Assembly (NCBI GenBank): GCA_015680685.1
Contig: MNCI01014292.1
Coordinates: forward strand, 147,486-211,485
From: Gnetum montanum
Taxonomy: Eukaryota > Streptophyta > Gnetopsida > Gnetales > Gnetaceae
Direction: 5' to 3'
DNA length: 64,000 bases
This document shows positions 9,851-21,059 of this stretch, piece by piece. A program made the position numbers and the translations under genes. How positions within the stretch are numbered: the stretch's first letter is position 1; the number at the start of each line of letters is the position of its first letter. Under the pieces are notes generated by a model, which searched no databases, was not told the origin of the DNA, and worked only from the letters and a program-made list of their open reading frames with translations.

Positions 9851-10897
9851 TGATGAGAGCAGTTACTCTAATTATTAGAGTGGTTACTTTAGCAGTTACT
9901 CTAGTGGTTACTCTAGTTGTTACTTTAATTATTAGAGTGGTTACTCTAGTAGTTATTCTAATTATTAGAGTGGTTACTCTAGCAGTTACTCTAATTATTA
10001 GAGTGGTTACTCTAGTTGTTACTCTAATTATTAGAGTGGTTACTCTAGCTGTTATTCTAATTATTAGAGTGGTTACTCTAGTAGTTGCTTTAGCAATTAT
10101 TCTAATTATTAGAGTGGTTACTCTAATTATTAGAGTAGTTGTTCCCAAGTTTATAAATATAGTGCCTAGGCATACAATTAGAGGAAGTCTTTTAGCATTC
10201 AAGTAGTAAAACTCTTTTAGTCTGTTTGAAAATTAAAGTATTTTCCAAGTGCCTGTAGTAGGAGGTCTAAGTGTGGATGGATCTTTATTCGAGAATTGTG
10301 TACCTCAGCACACCTTGTGTACGACAATAAAGATGAGATCTTTGATTCATCCTGATAACACTTGAGATTTATTTTCTTACGCATTTCTTTTATTTTATTT
10401 TCTTATGCATTTATTTTATTTTATGCAATTTACATTTTTGTTATTAGCACAACAATTCATTTTGATCAATAAGGCAAATCATTAAATTACACAAGCACGA
10501 CTGCTTTAAGCATGCATGTAATGCTTGGTAACCTAGTAACGATTATTGTTTGGTAATCCCAGTAGTGTTACACTAGTTTAGGATGTGTACGGCAAGTGGG
10601 AATGGATGCTTGTGTTAGGATTAGTTAGAACTTAGTTAATGAGTAGTTAATTTGAATTAGTCACCTAGTTATCTCTCTCTTTCCCTATTAGCACAAGACA
10701 TAAAAACATAAAAGATATAAAAATCATATGCCTCAAGCTTACTTAACCATACAAGTAAGTTTGGGAAGACAATGATCAATCAACCCGTCCTTGTTCCACA
10801 AGGGCACATAAGCACTTAGTCCTTGGAATTTGACCGAATCATGCATGAAATGCTCATATTCATATGGTTGAGCGTAGGGGTACCTCACCGTTCATCA
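9851..10897 (+). repeat. 3' LTR of E1 with palindromic minisatellite
   Basis: Starts TGATGAGAGCAGTTACTC and ends CACCGTTCATCA, followed by the target duplication ATCTT. The minisatellite (about 9866-10142) has about eight CTCTAATTATTAGAG-type cores and a different unit order from the 5' LTR. TATAAATA is at 10152-10159. Confidence 0.92.
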
Positions 10898-13800
10898 ATC
10901 TTCAATTTTTTTTCCCACATCTTTCTGGATTTTCCTTTCAATAGCTTTCCTGAAATAGTGATTTAGTAGCCTTTTTTTATATGCTCATTATCTAATCTTC
11001 TTTTCACATGCCAAACCATATAAGATGCCATTCCTAAACTATAAAAAGCCCAAATACAATAATAAAACAATTACAAAGATGAAGGAGAGCTAAAACTAGT
11101 CCTAGTTGTACTCTATTTATAATAGTATATAATTAGTACTAATGTATGAATTATATTATTAATAACTCTTTACCTACCATAGTGGATTGTTAGCCATAAG
11201 ACTTAGGGTACTCAAACTCATAGGAATTATTGCATACTACAATTAGTCTATTAGTAATGTTTTATAATGATGTCCTTTTACATAAAGTTATAGATCATTG
11301 TATATTAGAGTTACCCATGTACACCTTAAAAAAAACTATAACCCACATACGTCTAAGCATATGTATTTATGTCATTTTTTATAACTCAATATTTAATATC
11401 ATTATAAATAGTAAGCCTAATCACTAAATTATAAATATTTTTATAGTTTTATTGACATTCTTTTATCACATAGAACACTATTATCTTATCTTGATATTGA
11501 TAATCTTGTCTCAATTTTAGTTCTTATATCTTTATACATTAGGTTGCACAACTGTCTAAAATACTTGCTACTATTTCTGATTTTGTTTATGGCAATCAAG
11601 TTTTTGTATACTCTTGGATCTTAAAGCAAATACCAAATGTTAAGTTTCATAGAGATTCTTTTAATCTTTTTCCAATTTAGATTTGATGTAAAAATTTTTG
11701 TATAGAAATATTTTATTACATGATCAAAACATTATTTGCTTAGAATAATGCCTCCAAGTTGGTAAGTGTGGTGTTAGTAGTGGGCTTGAAACCCAACATT
11801 TCTAAATGTAGATTATGTGAGCATAGCAACTAGGCTATGATCCATACTCTTATGATGTGCAAGTTTACACCCTTTCTCTCATTGTCTTCCTCTCTCATCA
11901 TCTTCCTTTCATATGTTCCCTTTTCTTCCAATATGTTATGAGGCCTCAAAGTTAAAAGCTAGTCAATGCCCTAAGTGTAATCCCCATACCATTATTATGC
12001 TTTCATAATTAGCATTATCTAACTGCATTGTTAAAGTATTTACTTCACAAAATCTCTTAGTTCTACTATTGTACCCACTTTTCCATTCTCCAATAACAAA
12101 GTCAAGTGTGGTGTCAACATTATTCCATTCAAGTTCAAGTACCTAGAATGGTCCAAAAATAACATCAAAAGGAATATTGTTAGCTCACGGAGGCCTCAAG
12201 GAACCATTCTAGCTCATAACTGAACATATGAGAATCACTTTTGAAAAGCTTGAAAAAATTTGGGAACAAAAATTTCTCGAAGTGTTAAGGGTGACATTGA
12301 TGTAGGATCAGCATTAGTCCTAGACTAGCCTATCCACATCACCTACCTCAAAATTCCCTTTTAGCCTTCATTTCAACCCTATAGGATTCCAAATGCTTTG
12401 TTCACAACACTTTCAACATGGTAGGCATTAAATTTTTGCATTTTGGCAAGATGACATTGGGACTTGGAGATGAAATTTTATTCAAGTTTAGGGATAACAC
12501 TAATGCTAACACCAACATCAATATTAGCACACATAGAACCATCCTTTTCTTCTTCAAAATACTTCTCACTTACATTCTAACCTCAATCTTAGCTTCTCAA
12601 GTTCTTCGACAACCAAATGAAATCAATTCCAATGCAGGAAATGTTAGTTTTAGCTTGTTTGAAAGTAGTCTTGGAAATCATGACCTAAAATTTTTCAAAT
12701 TATTGCAAGTGATGTTGATGCTAACATGAAAATTAGTGTCAGCATCACTATGCTCATGTCATCATCACCCAAGGTCATTAGGTTTGGATTTTGTCAACAT
12801 TTCCTAGGTTTACAAGCTCCTTGGTATCCAATAAGCATCATTATGACTCATTTTAACATTAGTTTACGCATTCTATAGGCTTGGAATGACATCTTCGAAA
12901 AATGCTAAAATTGTTTTCTAAGTCTTTTACTAATGCTTACACTAATGCCAATGTCAACATTAGCACTTTTGGGACTTGCATCTTGAGACAATAAACCTGA
13001 CACTCTACATTTGACATTATCTCCTAGCTTCTTGAACTCATTGACATCGTCATGGTACCACTTGACATTAGTTTAGGTGTTAAAAGAGGTCATAGAGGCT
13101 TGAACGTACAATTTGGCAAATGCTAGGAAAAATTTTCAAAGTCCTATTAATGCTAATGTTTACACCAATATTAACATCACCTTTAGTTGGACCCATGTGA
13201 CTTATCCTTGCAAGTCAAAATTATTAAAAAATTAACTTCACATGAAATTCACTTGACTTAGGGGTCAAATTTGGCTACCTTGAGCTTCTAAATATGGGAT
13301 CAAAACCCATATTTTGGGGTTGGCTTCTTAAGATCTATAGTACTTTTCAAGATATTGATAAATCAAAGGCACAAGCATCTAGATCCTAGCATCTCTCACA
13401 TGTTTCATGTCCACCATGAATTCAATTCAATGTTCAAGTCTCCAACAACCCAAGCACTAATATTGAGGTAATGCCAGCATCAATTAGGTAGTTCTTGCAT
13501 TAGCTTTGAGACTTTGAACTTTGACCCTTAATTAATTTTGGATAACATCTATAGCTTCCTGTTCATATATTCACCTTCAAAACCCATATTTTACTCACAA
13601 AAAAGGTTATTATTATTAGTTTAATTTCACTTACATATTTTTATCAACACTTGTAGCTTGGCCTTACATAAGAGGCAAACACTTTTTCTTAGCAATAAAG
13701 TATTTTCTTTGTTTGTAAAGGGAATCAAAACTCTTTCCTCCATATCATAGTTCTCAGTATTTTAATATTTTACAGTCTTTTATTGACATTTCTATACTTA

Positions 13801-15040
13801 GATATTTCTTCATTTCTCATAGTTCTTCTTCCACACTTGGTTTTATTTTTAGCAATAAAATCTTAATTAATTTTACTACTTAAACCTATTAGTTTAATAA
13901 TTCTCCTATAGTTCCTACTTCATGTGTGCTAGACTAAGTCCACATTCCATTAGAGGTTTGTGTACTTTTGTATCATAATCATTGACTTATTGAAGGTTAC
14001 ATTTAACTAAAGAGCATTTATGGTTGCGGATTAAGTATTTCAATAATTAATTCATGGATGTGTTCTTGTGAGATTGAGAAAGAACAATTTCACAGGAACA
14101 CCCCCCATGAAGATATACTACAAAATTTAAAAACATAAATGTATAATTTGCTAATAATCTATACAACTTAAAATTAAAATGGACATTCATATAATAATTG
14201 AAATTAAAAAATTACATACAATTTCAAGAACCAAGCCAATCAGTGATATTTTGTAAAGAGTTATAATTAGTATTTGGAAGACATCATAGTATGTTTAAGG
14301 TATTTTATATAAAAGAATAGGCATGAAATAATTGAAGTAATTAAATATGATAAAATGAAGGTCTCATTTCAATAAAATTTCAAAAACTCAAAGCATGAAA
14401 TAATATAGAAGAAAGAAAATAAATTTATATTTTAAATATAAAGGGTGAAGTATTCTATGTAAGAAAGTATTGAGGGAGGAGGCTCTCAAAATTAGAAACA
14501 AGTCGACTATAAGTACAACTGTAAGATATATAGCCAACATAATACTTTAAAGGAACTTACTATACATATAATAATCATAAAAAAGAGTTAGCTACCAAAC
14601 ACATACCAACAAAGCCAAGTATTATGAAATAAGAGATTTTATGTTGTTGTTTTGTGTAGGCCAAATTTATACAAAAAACAATTTACATAAAATTGATTTT
14701 TTACCATGAATCTAAGATAGCATGCATGAATCTCTATTCTTACCTTACATTTACTAATTGAACAACAAATTTGCTATGCATAGATGCATTGCATGATGAT
14801 ATCCTTTAATACTTATAATGTTTCCTTTCATGTCTTTTAATGTCATCATAATTTTATAAATTTACATTTTGTAATTATAAAAAGAGGATCTATACCATTG
14901 ACCATTCTTTATTCATTAAGCTTACTTGAAATCTAATACTATTTGGAAAAGATATTGAAAGTAAGGATTCTATTCATATTTAATTAATGTTAAAGACAAT
15001 GATGATGGTAACATATGATGTCACTTTCCAAGTTTCCCTT
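10898..15040. repeat. Duplicated unit A, middle part
   Basis: Aligns by eye with unit B 51478-55512 over its whole length, including many shared small features. No coding region is supported. Within it, 12400-13500 is rich in short palindromic variants of AATGCTAACACTAATGTT (see separate entry). Relative to this copy, unit B has lost about 190 bp at the N at 55163 (here about 14505-14690). Confidence 0.8.
12400..13500. repeat. Palindrome-rich LTR-like promoter region, unit A copy
   Basis: Many iterations of ACTAATGCTAACACCAACATC and inverted forms such as ATGTTGATGCTAACAT. They surround a position (about 13288) where unit B has a clear TATAAAT but this copy has CTAAATATG. The layout (short palindromes, then TATA) matches the LTRs of the other families in the window, so this may be a solo LTR of a further, older family. 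Its ends were not found. Confidence 0.4.
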
Positions 15041-15926
15041 TGATGAGCGGCTAGGTACCCCTACGCGCAACCATGCGAATCACGGGCGTTCACACACAAC
15101 TCGGTTGAATTCTGTAGACTGTAAGCACTTGACATACACCAGACCCTAACCAGTGAAACCCTGGTGTTAGAAAGGTCACTGTCTTCCTAATCTCACTTGT
15201 GATGTTCTAATTACGATGGTTAAGTGAGATTAAGGCTAATGATTTTTATATCTTTTTGCATATCTTTTGGCGGCTAATTAAGGTATGAAGATTAAGGAAT
15301 AAACTATTATCTAATCTATAATTATCCTAGCTTATACTCTAACTATTCCTAGCATAAGTATCCGATCCCATCTTCCAAGCACGTTCTGAGCATCCCTTAA
15401 CACTTTTGGGTTACCAGACATTAAGCGTCACTGGGCTTACCAAGTGTTTGATTTACATTCGAGATGGTCATACTTATGGCCTTTATGAACTATGAATAAG
15501 CGATAGCGATCAAGATAACAATAATAGAAACTTAAGTAATTAACAAGTAATCAACAAATCATAAACATCTTAAACTATGAAATGCATAAAATAGCTAAGT
15601 CCAAATGCTGCAAGGAATGCTTTAATAGTTTGTCTTTATTGTCGTCACACCAATGGGCTCAGATACATCAATGATCGAATAAAGAGTTGATCACTTTTCT
15701 TACACCTGTTACAGGCACCTGGAAAATATTCTATCTCCTGCGGGAACAAATTACAAGAGCTTCGCTACAACTAACTACAAGATGCCTAAATGAGACGGAA
15801 AGCCCTCTTATTTATAGGTTGAGATAGGCAGCTGCGTAAACGAGGCCACGTCGATGTAGGAAGGCTATGTCGACCGGCCGCATCAACATGGCCTAGTCGA
15901 CGCAATGACTTAGTGACATTTCATCT
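15041..15926 (-). repeat. 3' LTR of E2
   Basis: Its left end TGATGAGCGGCTAGGTACC matches 27021. Over the first 180 bases roughly nine in ten positions agree by eye with the other LTR. The terminal base at 15926 is changed relative to the other copy (CATCA there, CATCT here). The TATA box is TATTTATA at 15809-15816 (minus strand), with a palindromic tract between it and the LTR end. Confidence 0.9.
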
Positions 15927-15965
15927 TATCCCCACAACTAAGCAAAAACTCATCCTTGAGTTACT
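15927..15965 (-). promoter_or_regulatory. Polypurine tract and conserved leader of E2
   Basis: On the minus strand: CTCAAGGATGAG, a T-run, then TAGTTGTGGGGATAA abutting the LTR. It has the same layout as 9818-9850 of E1. This is the expected plus-strand primer. Confidence 0.6.
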
Positions 15966-16177
15966 TTACAATTTGGAAGGTATGGATTCTTATTTACAAC
16001 ACACATAACTTAAACACATACATGACACACACATGACATAACATGAATTTGAACAAGTGCCCGAGTTACAGAGGAGAACAAATTACAAGAATGGCGGTGT
16101 TCAGACACAAAATTGAACACCTTGTTGGTCCTAGAGCCTCTACTGTGTAGAATGATGCACAAAATTGCTAGAGGAGA

Positions 16178-19030
16178 TCACACTGTCCCTGGGGGTAGTG
16201 GTTTTGATGGACCTTCTCCAGCCTTTCGCCCATGTGTAGGTGGTGGCATGGATGGCGGTTGCCCTGTAGCAGCTGCAACTTCCGAAGGCAGCCGAAAAGC
16301 CTCTAATAAAGCCCTCATCTTTTCTTCCTTGCTTTAGGGATCGTTCACAGTCTAGGAAGCTTCTCCAATGTGTGCTGGAGCTGGAACTTCCTAAGGGCAT
16401 GGTAGTGCTAAAAGGAGTTCCTTTAGGTTGACAAACCAGGCTGTGAACTACTTGCGTTCGATGTCGAACGCTCGGATTGATGCCTGCAGCTGCTAGTAGT
16501 CATCCATCCTACGGGCCAAATCCTCTATGACTGTTCATTGACCTTCAAAGCTTGAGCAGAGGACTCAAGTTATGCATTTGTCATTACTAGCTTTTGCTTC
16601 ATTTCCTTGTGCGCCTGGAACTCTCCCTCGTATAGGTAATACGAGGTAGCCACTTGCTTTTCTAATTTTTACCGTGGTCTGCCAGCTATGAGCATAGCCA
16701 GGTTTGCATATAGGAGGTTGGCAAGCTCCATGTATTCTGTCATCTCCTCAATTTACAGCTCTTTTAGGTGGATTTCAGCTTTATTGAAGTCATTCAACCC
16801 ATCGAAGATAGGTTGCCATGCATTGTCTCTTTCTTTGAGCTATTGGAGTGCTTAGTTCATCTTGGCTTTTCTAACTTGAATATGCTTTTTGTTCACTTCT
16901 TTCTACAATCCCACTTGGTCCTTGTAATGATTTTTGACTTTTTCAAATTCTAGGGCCACATTTTTCCAAGCGGAAATTTTGATTGTAGACTTCTATCACA
17001 ATGCTTGAAGCTCCTCCATTGACAGATTGCGATTTTTAGTCACCAACCTCCTTATGTCAACATTCACCCTGGCTAGCTCTTCCTACTGTTGGTGGATGAA
17101 AGTTTTCAGGTGTTCATTTTCTGTACTAACATTGCGCAGGCAATGAACTTCTGCGGTCAACCATACATTCTCCTGGTGAACCTCCGCCAAGTCCTTCCTA
17201 AGTGATATGCTTGGGTGTCTGCTATGGACTTGTCGAGGATCGTCATCTCCTGCACATCCTCAAGGATCTGAAGTCTAAGTTGAAGCTATTGAAAAGCTTC
17301 ATCCTTGGTGATTTTATAGTTGAGGATGGCTGGGTTGGCAAGTTGGGCTCGTAATTGGGCCACCTCCATTGCCAAGTGCTGACAAGCATCTTGAGCTGCT
17401 TCAAGTTGCCCTACTAAAATAAGGCTCTTACACCTTGCCGAGACCAGCTCCGACTGGGTTGCAGTAATATTGTCTGGAAGTTCAAAGACATCAGGAAGTG
17501 ATTGCCCGGTTCCCACCAGTTGGTCCAACAACTCTTCATGTTGGGCTGCATCAATCTGGCTACATGAAGTTCTAGCAGACACTTGTACATCCTGTAGTCC
17601 ATGAATGTTTGGTACAGGTGCTACCAGTGCATTGAGAGCCGTAGCAATTATGTCAACAACCACTTCGACCACAACCTCCTATCCCTGGTGCTGCATCACC
17701 AAGACCATCACCTCCTCACCATCTTCCAAGCGTACTGAGAAGGTAGCAGCATTCCCTGAGATTTCAGGGAATAACTGTTGGGTTGATGTTGATACATCTC
17801 GGATGCTTGGATCTGTTCTGGTTGGAACTTGTGCTTAGGTGGTAGAGAATATCAGCCTTGCCCTTTCAAGCAAGCTAACTGATTGAGCCACTTGCTCTAG
17901 GTGGCTCATGGCAAGGCGATAGACCAAAGGGTCTTGTCCTCCACCAGTCCTGCTAGATTGCTCTTGTTGGCTCAAGAGCATTTCCCAAATCTCATCGATG
18001 TATTTTGCCATGGTTTGTGAGCTCAATTGCATTGTTTGTGTAGGTGGTGGAGGTCATTGCTGCTCCTCCTCTGTCTGTGTGGTGGTAGGAGTTTTGTCTT
18101 TCATCATCTCTCGCCACGAGGCAATTGGGGTGCAACGGATTACATTGTTGGAATATCGTGCTATCCTTGCCCATTTGCATAATTTTTAGATTAGGCAAGA
18201 AAAGGGGAGAGCTTGTCTTCCACGTTCGTTCTTAGTGAACCTATTTTCAATCTCCAGAAATAGCAATTGTGGAAGACTCATGGGAAACTTCCCACTTAAG
18301 GCGGCACACACACAGGCGGAAAAGACTATGCTTTTACTGGGTCTTACCGTTGGGTTCAGATGGTAAGACGTGATCTTTGAGTACACTCTTTCCACCATGG
18401 TTAGGGAGCCGAATTCCTTGTGCTCTACCCCATATGACTATTTGGTCCATTGCACTTTTACCTTTGGATCGGCCTGTTTTAGAATTTCAACCACATCTGT
18501 CCTAGTTTCGGGCAACCCCAGAGCTTGCGCTATCGCTTCTGAAGAGTAAGAGACATAAATGTCTTTGATTCTTACTCTAAACCCTAGTTTTTGATTCATC
18601 CAGAAGAGATAAGTTTCTCCTAAGTACCATTCACCATTGGTTGTGATGATTGGCCACATCAAAGAGTTATGTAGTTGGAGCCTCATGTATTTTGGCGCGT
18701 TCTCGAGGAATGGTCCAAAATTTAGCGCTTGAAGGACCATTCGCTGCATTTCGTGCGGCGTGATAGCATCAAGGCAGGCTTGGGTTAGGGTGACCTCAAG
18801 CTGTAGTGCTACATAGAGAGTCTCATCCTTGAGCAATTACTCGTTAGGAATCTCCTCTTCAGGAATCTAATGAATAGATTCCACGTTAGGTCTTTGTGGA
18901 AGGGCCCAGCTGCATGAGAGCCCTCCACATGCTCTGGCGGTTGCACATCTCATCCCCTTCCTATGAGTAGGCGCTTGTCCCTTGGTTGTAACAGTCCTTC
19001 ATTCCTTAGGTGCCTCGGTTTGGGTGCCAT
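16178..19030 (-). pseudogene. E2 third ORF (env-position accessory protein), decayed
   Basis: Start ATG at 19030 (MAPKPRHLRNEG) and stop at 16178-16180 after PSKPLPPGTV. The frame is broken by stops and shifts but spans about 950 codons. The N-terminal globular part (18836-18190) contains EVTLTQACLDAITPHE, SYSSEAIAQALGLPE, YHLNPTVRPSK and ALSGKFPMSLPQLLFLEIE. This pattern resembles the domain often called 'putative plant transposon protein' in plant env-like ORFs (from memory, not searched). A PPPPTQT linker follows (about 18040), then a long helical, Gln/Glu/Leu-rich probable coiled coil (18030-16350). No transmembrane segment was recognised. E3 and E4 carry homologues with the same first and last residues. 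The molecular function is unknown. Confidence 0.7.
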
Positions 19031-19262
19031 CTGTAATCAAACATAACTGCCCGTTATATCGTTCATAAGTAGCTTAAGATGGTCCGTATATACCTTCTCA
19101 GTTTAATCAAGTTATGTTATTGGCACAGGCACACCATTAAGTCTCCCAAAGCATTAATTTATGGGTTAGGGCCAAATTTTTTGTAATTAACCAATTAATT
19201 AACTAATCAATTAATTATAGTTAATTTCACAAAGGTAGCACCCCCCACGACTAAGAGCATAC
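19031..19262 (-). other. Candidate leader intron before the E2 third ORF
   Basis: On the minus strand CCGGAG|GTATGC (GT at 19262-19261) and TTTGATTACAG| (AG at 19032-19031) directly followed by ATGGCACCC. The interval is 232 nt and AT-rich with a T-rich 3' end. E4 has the same arrangement with a stronger GTAAGT donor. Splicing is inferred from consensus and conservation only. Confidence 0.45.
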
Positions 19263-19407
19263 CTCCGGTTGCTTAAAAGGGCAAGGATCAGTTGATGTGG
19301 ACTCACGATGGAATGTAGGTGCATTGGGAAAGGTTAGGCAGAAAAAATGGAAAAAACTCCCCTCAATTTGGACTCCAAATGATAAAAAATGGCAAAGTGT
19401 GGTGGGG

Positions 19408-19510
19408 TATATATAGGGGTTAGGCGCTATGTTGATGGGGCTGCATATACGTGGCCACGTATATGCAGTGACTGCGTCGATAAGGCCCCATCAACGTAGG
19501 GGTGTTTACC
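19408..19510 (-). promoter_or_regulatory. Internal LTR-like promoter of E2 (palindrome array plus TATATATA)
   Basis: TATATATA lies at 19408-19415, preceded on the minus strand by a dense palindromic tract (19424-19510). The tract includes a perfect 28-bp palindrome at 19441-19468 and outer inverted arms GTTGATGGGG/CCCCATCAAC at 19431-19440 and 19486-19495. The same word types (GCATATACGTGGCC, CGTTGATG) occur in the E2 LTR upstream of its TATA. The position, about 380 bases before the third-ORF ATG, suggests a second promoter. Confidence 0.5.
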
Positions 19511-21055
19511 CGTGGACCAGCGTTGACCAACCCATATACAGCCCGAAATGATGAATTTGAAACACCAAATTGAGGTAGTTGAAGCGCGTGAGAGGCCCGG
19601 ACATGGCTAAGGACATGAGGAAGGTAATTAAGCTAAAAAAAGAGATAAAAATAGGAGAACAAGACTCAAAAATAACTCCGTAGGGAATAAATCAAGCAAC
19701 GGGACCCGAAAACTAGTCAACGACAAAATCCAAAGGATGGAAGGCCTAACAAGCAGGACCAAGGAGATGCAAGTGGGTCCTCCCCATAGCAGACCATAGC
19801 CTTAGTAGCCCTTGCATAGCCCTTAACACCGGGGTCCATGGGCCCTAGGGCCAAGAAATGATGTTCGCGAGGTAAGACTCCTACCCAAAAGATCCTGCCA
19901 AGGCATGCGAAACCCATGGATACCACGACGCACTTTCACGACATAAAATAGGTAGTGAGGTGAGAAATGGAGAGAATGGGGTGAGTAGAGAGAGACAAGA
20001 GAATGGTAGTCCGATCGTCAGTCACATGAAACCCCATTTATAGATGTGGGTAAGTGACTCAGTAGAACCTTTCTTGAGTTCAGACCCAAAACCATCTGCA
20101 TTCAGTGACATCGCAGCAATAGACAAAGTCTTGACCATCCCCCAAGAAAGCAAGAAGGACCCCATAGAGAACCACCACTCCAACAAACGTGAGAGGAAGG
20201 AAGGGAACAGGACGAAGTTAGAGGGGACCAAGAAAGCCTTATAACTAGTGTGGTGGCCCATTAGAGGTGATCTAAGGGGTGTGCTTTGAATTCCCACACA
20301 GTGATTTTGGTTTCTTTTTGGGGGGAACCACACCATGCAAAGACCCATGCGTGTTCACATGCATTCGACCAAGGGGTGTGCTTTGAATCCTCATTTTTAT
20401 TTCTTTTATTTTGTTTATTTTTTGTGTTTTTTTTTTGAATTTTTCAGTGAGGACCACACCATGCAAGTTTGAACTGCCCAGAAGCTTCCATGGAGAGAAA
20501 GACGTAGAGTGGTAAGAAATCTGCAAGGACACACCAACAATCCAAGGGACAAAAGAGAACGACGAATATTACAATCCCCTTGAAGTCACAGCCAATTCAA
20601 GCCAGTGGATCATCCTTAAGTTCGGGAACTACACAAGTCACACATTAATTATAATGTTTTTAAGTGAAGGGGTTGCATGTTCTCAACAAAAGGAAAACCA
20701 TGGAGTGGGTGAATGGGTGGATGACGTGAACTCACTACGAATGTTATGAGCGAAAAGTAGACGTAAAGACCAAAGATAACTATGTGAGGGCAGAGTCTAG
20801 ACAACTAGGTGGATGAGTGTATAGTACCCATCGCAATGAAAACCATCTACGCTAGACATCTGAAGATAGCAAGACGACAAATTAGCAACTACACAAAAAA
20901 TAAAACATTCAGAAAGAAATGAAAAATAAGTAAAGAAAGGAAAAAATGTATGAAGAATTTGCAAATGTATAAATGATGGTGAAAAAAAAAGTGTAAAACA
21001 AAAAAATGGGGAGGGGTGTAGTGGAATGGATTAGCAGGGATGAAAGTCTCCCCCA
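19511..21055 (-). other. E2 noncoding region between integrase and internal promoter
   Basis: No supported coding sequence. It holds two copies of TTCAAAGCACACCCCTTAG-type sequence (about 20272-20296 and 20375-20393). It also holds the conserved purine motif TATGGGGAGGACCCACTTGC (minus strand, about 19769-19788), shared with E1 and E3. Otherwise AT-rich. Confidence 0.6.
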
Positions 21056-21059
21056 TGAC

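Larger units (their letters stand above)
3745..10897 (+). mobile_element. E1: Ty3/gypsy LTR retrotransposon, plus strand, deleted
   Basis: A complete insertion of 7.15 kb with LTRs at 3745-4762 and 9851-10897, flanked by a perfect 5-bp target duplication ATCTT (3740-3744 and 10898-10902). The order is LTR, tRNA-Asp type primer-binding site, Gag, end of RNase H, integrase, noncoding 3' region, polypurine tract, LTR. Gag-integrase order without an intervening copia-type integrase, together with a DDE integrase upstream of the 3' LTR, indicates Ty3/gypsy. Protease, reverse transcriptase and most of RNase H are absent, so it cannot be autonomous. The same target without an insertion is present in unit B at 51473-51477. 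It lacks the third ORF found in E2, E3 and E4. Confidence 0.9.

Noticed and set aside
9866-10142. CRISPR-like array of palindromic repeats
   Set aside because: Plant DNA inside an LTR; the intervals are repeat variants rather than unique spacers, and there is no cas context.
16113-16400. Frames of 74 and 86 codons at the end of E2
   Set aside because: Out-of-frame or antisense with respect to the third-ORF C-terminus, which is better supported by comparison with E3 and E4.
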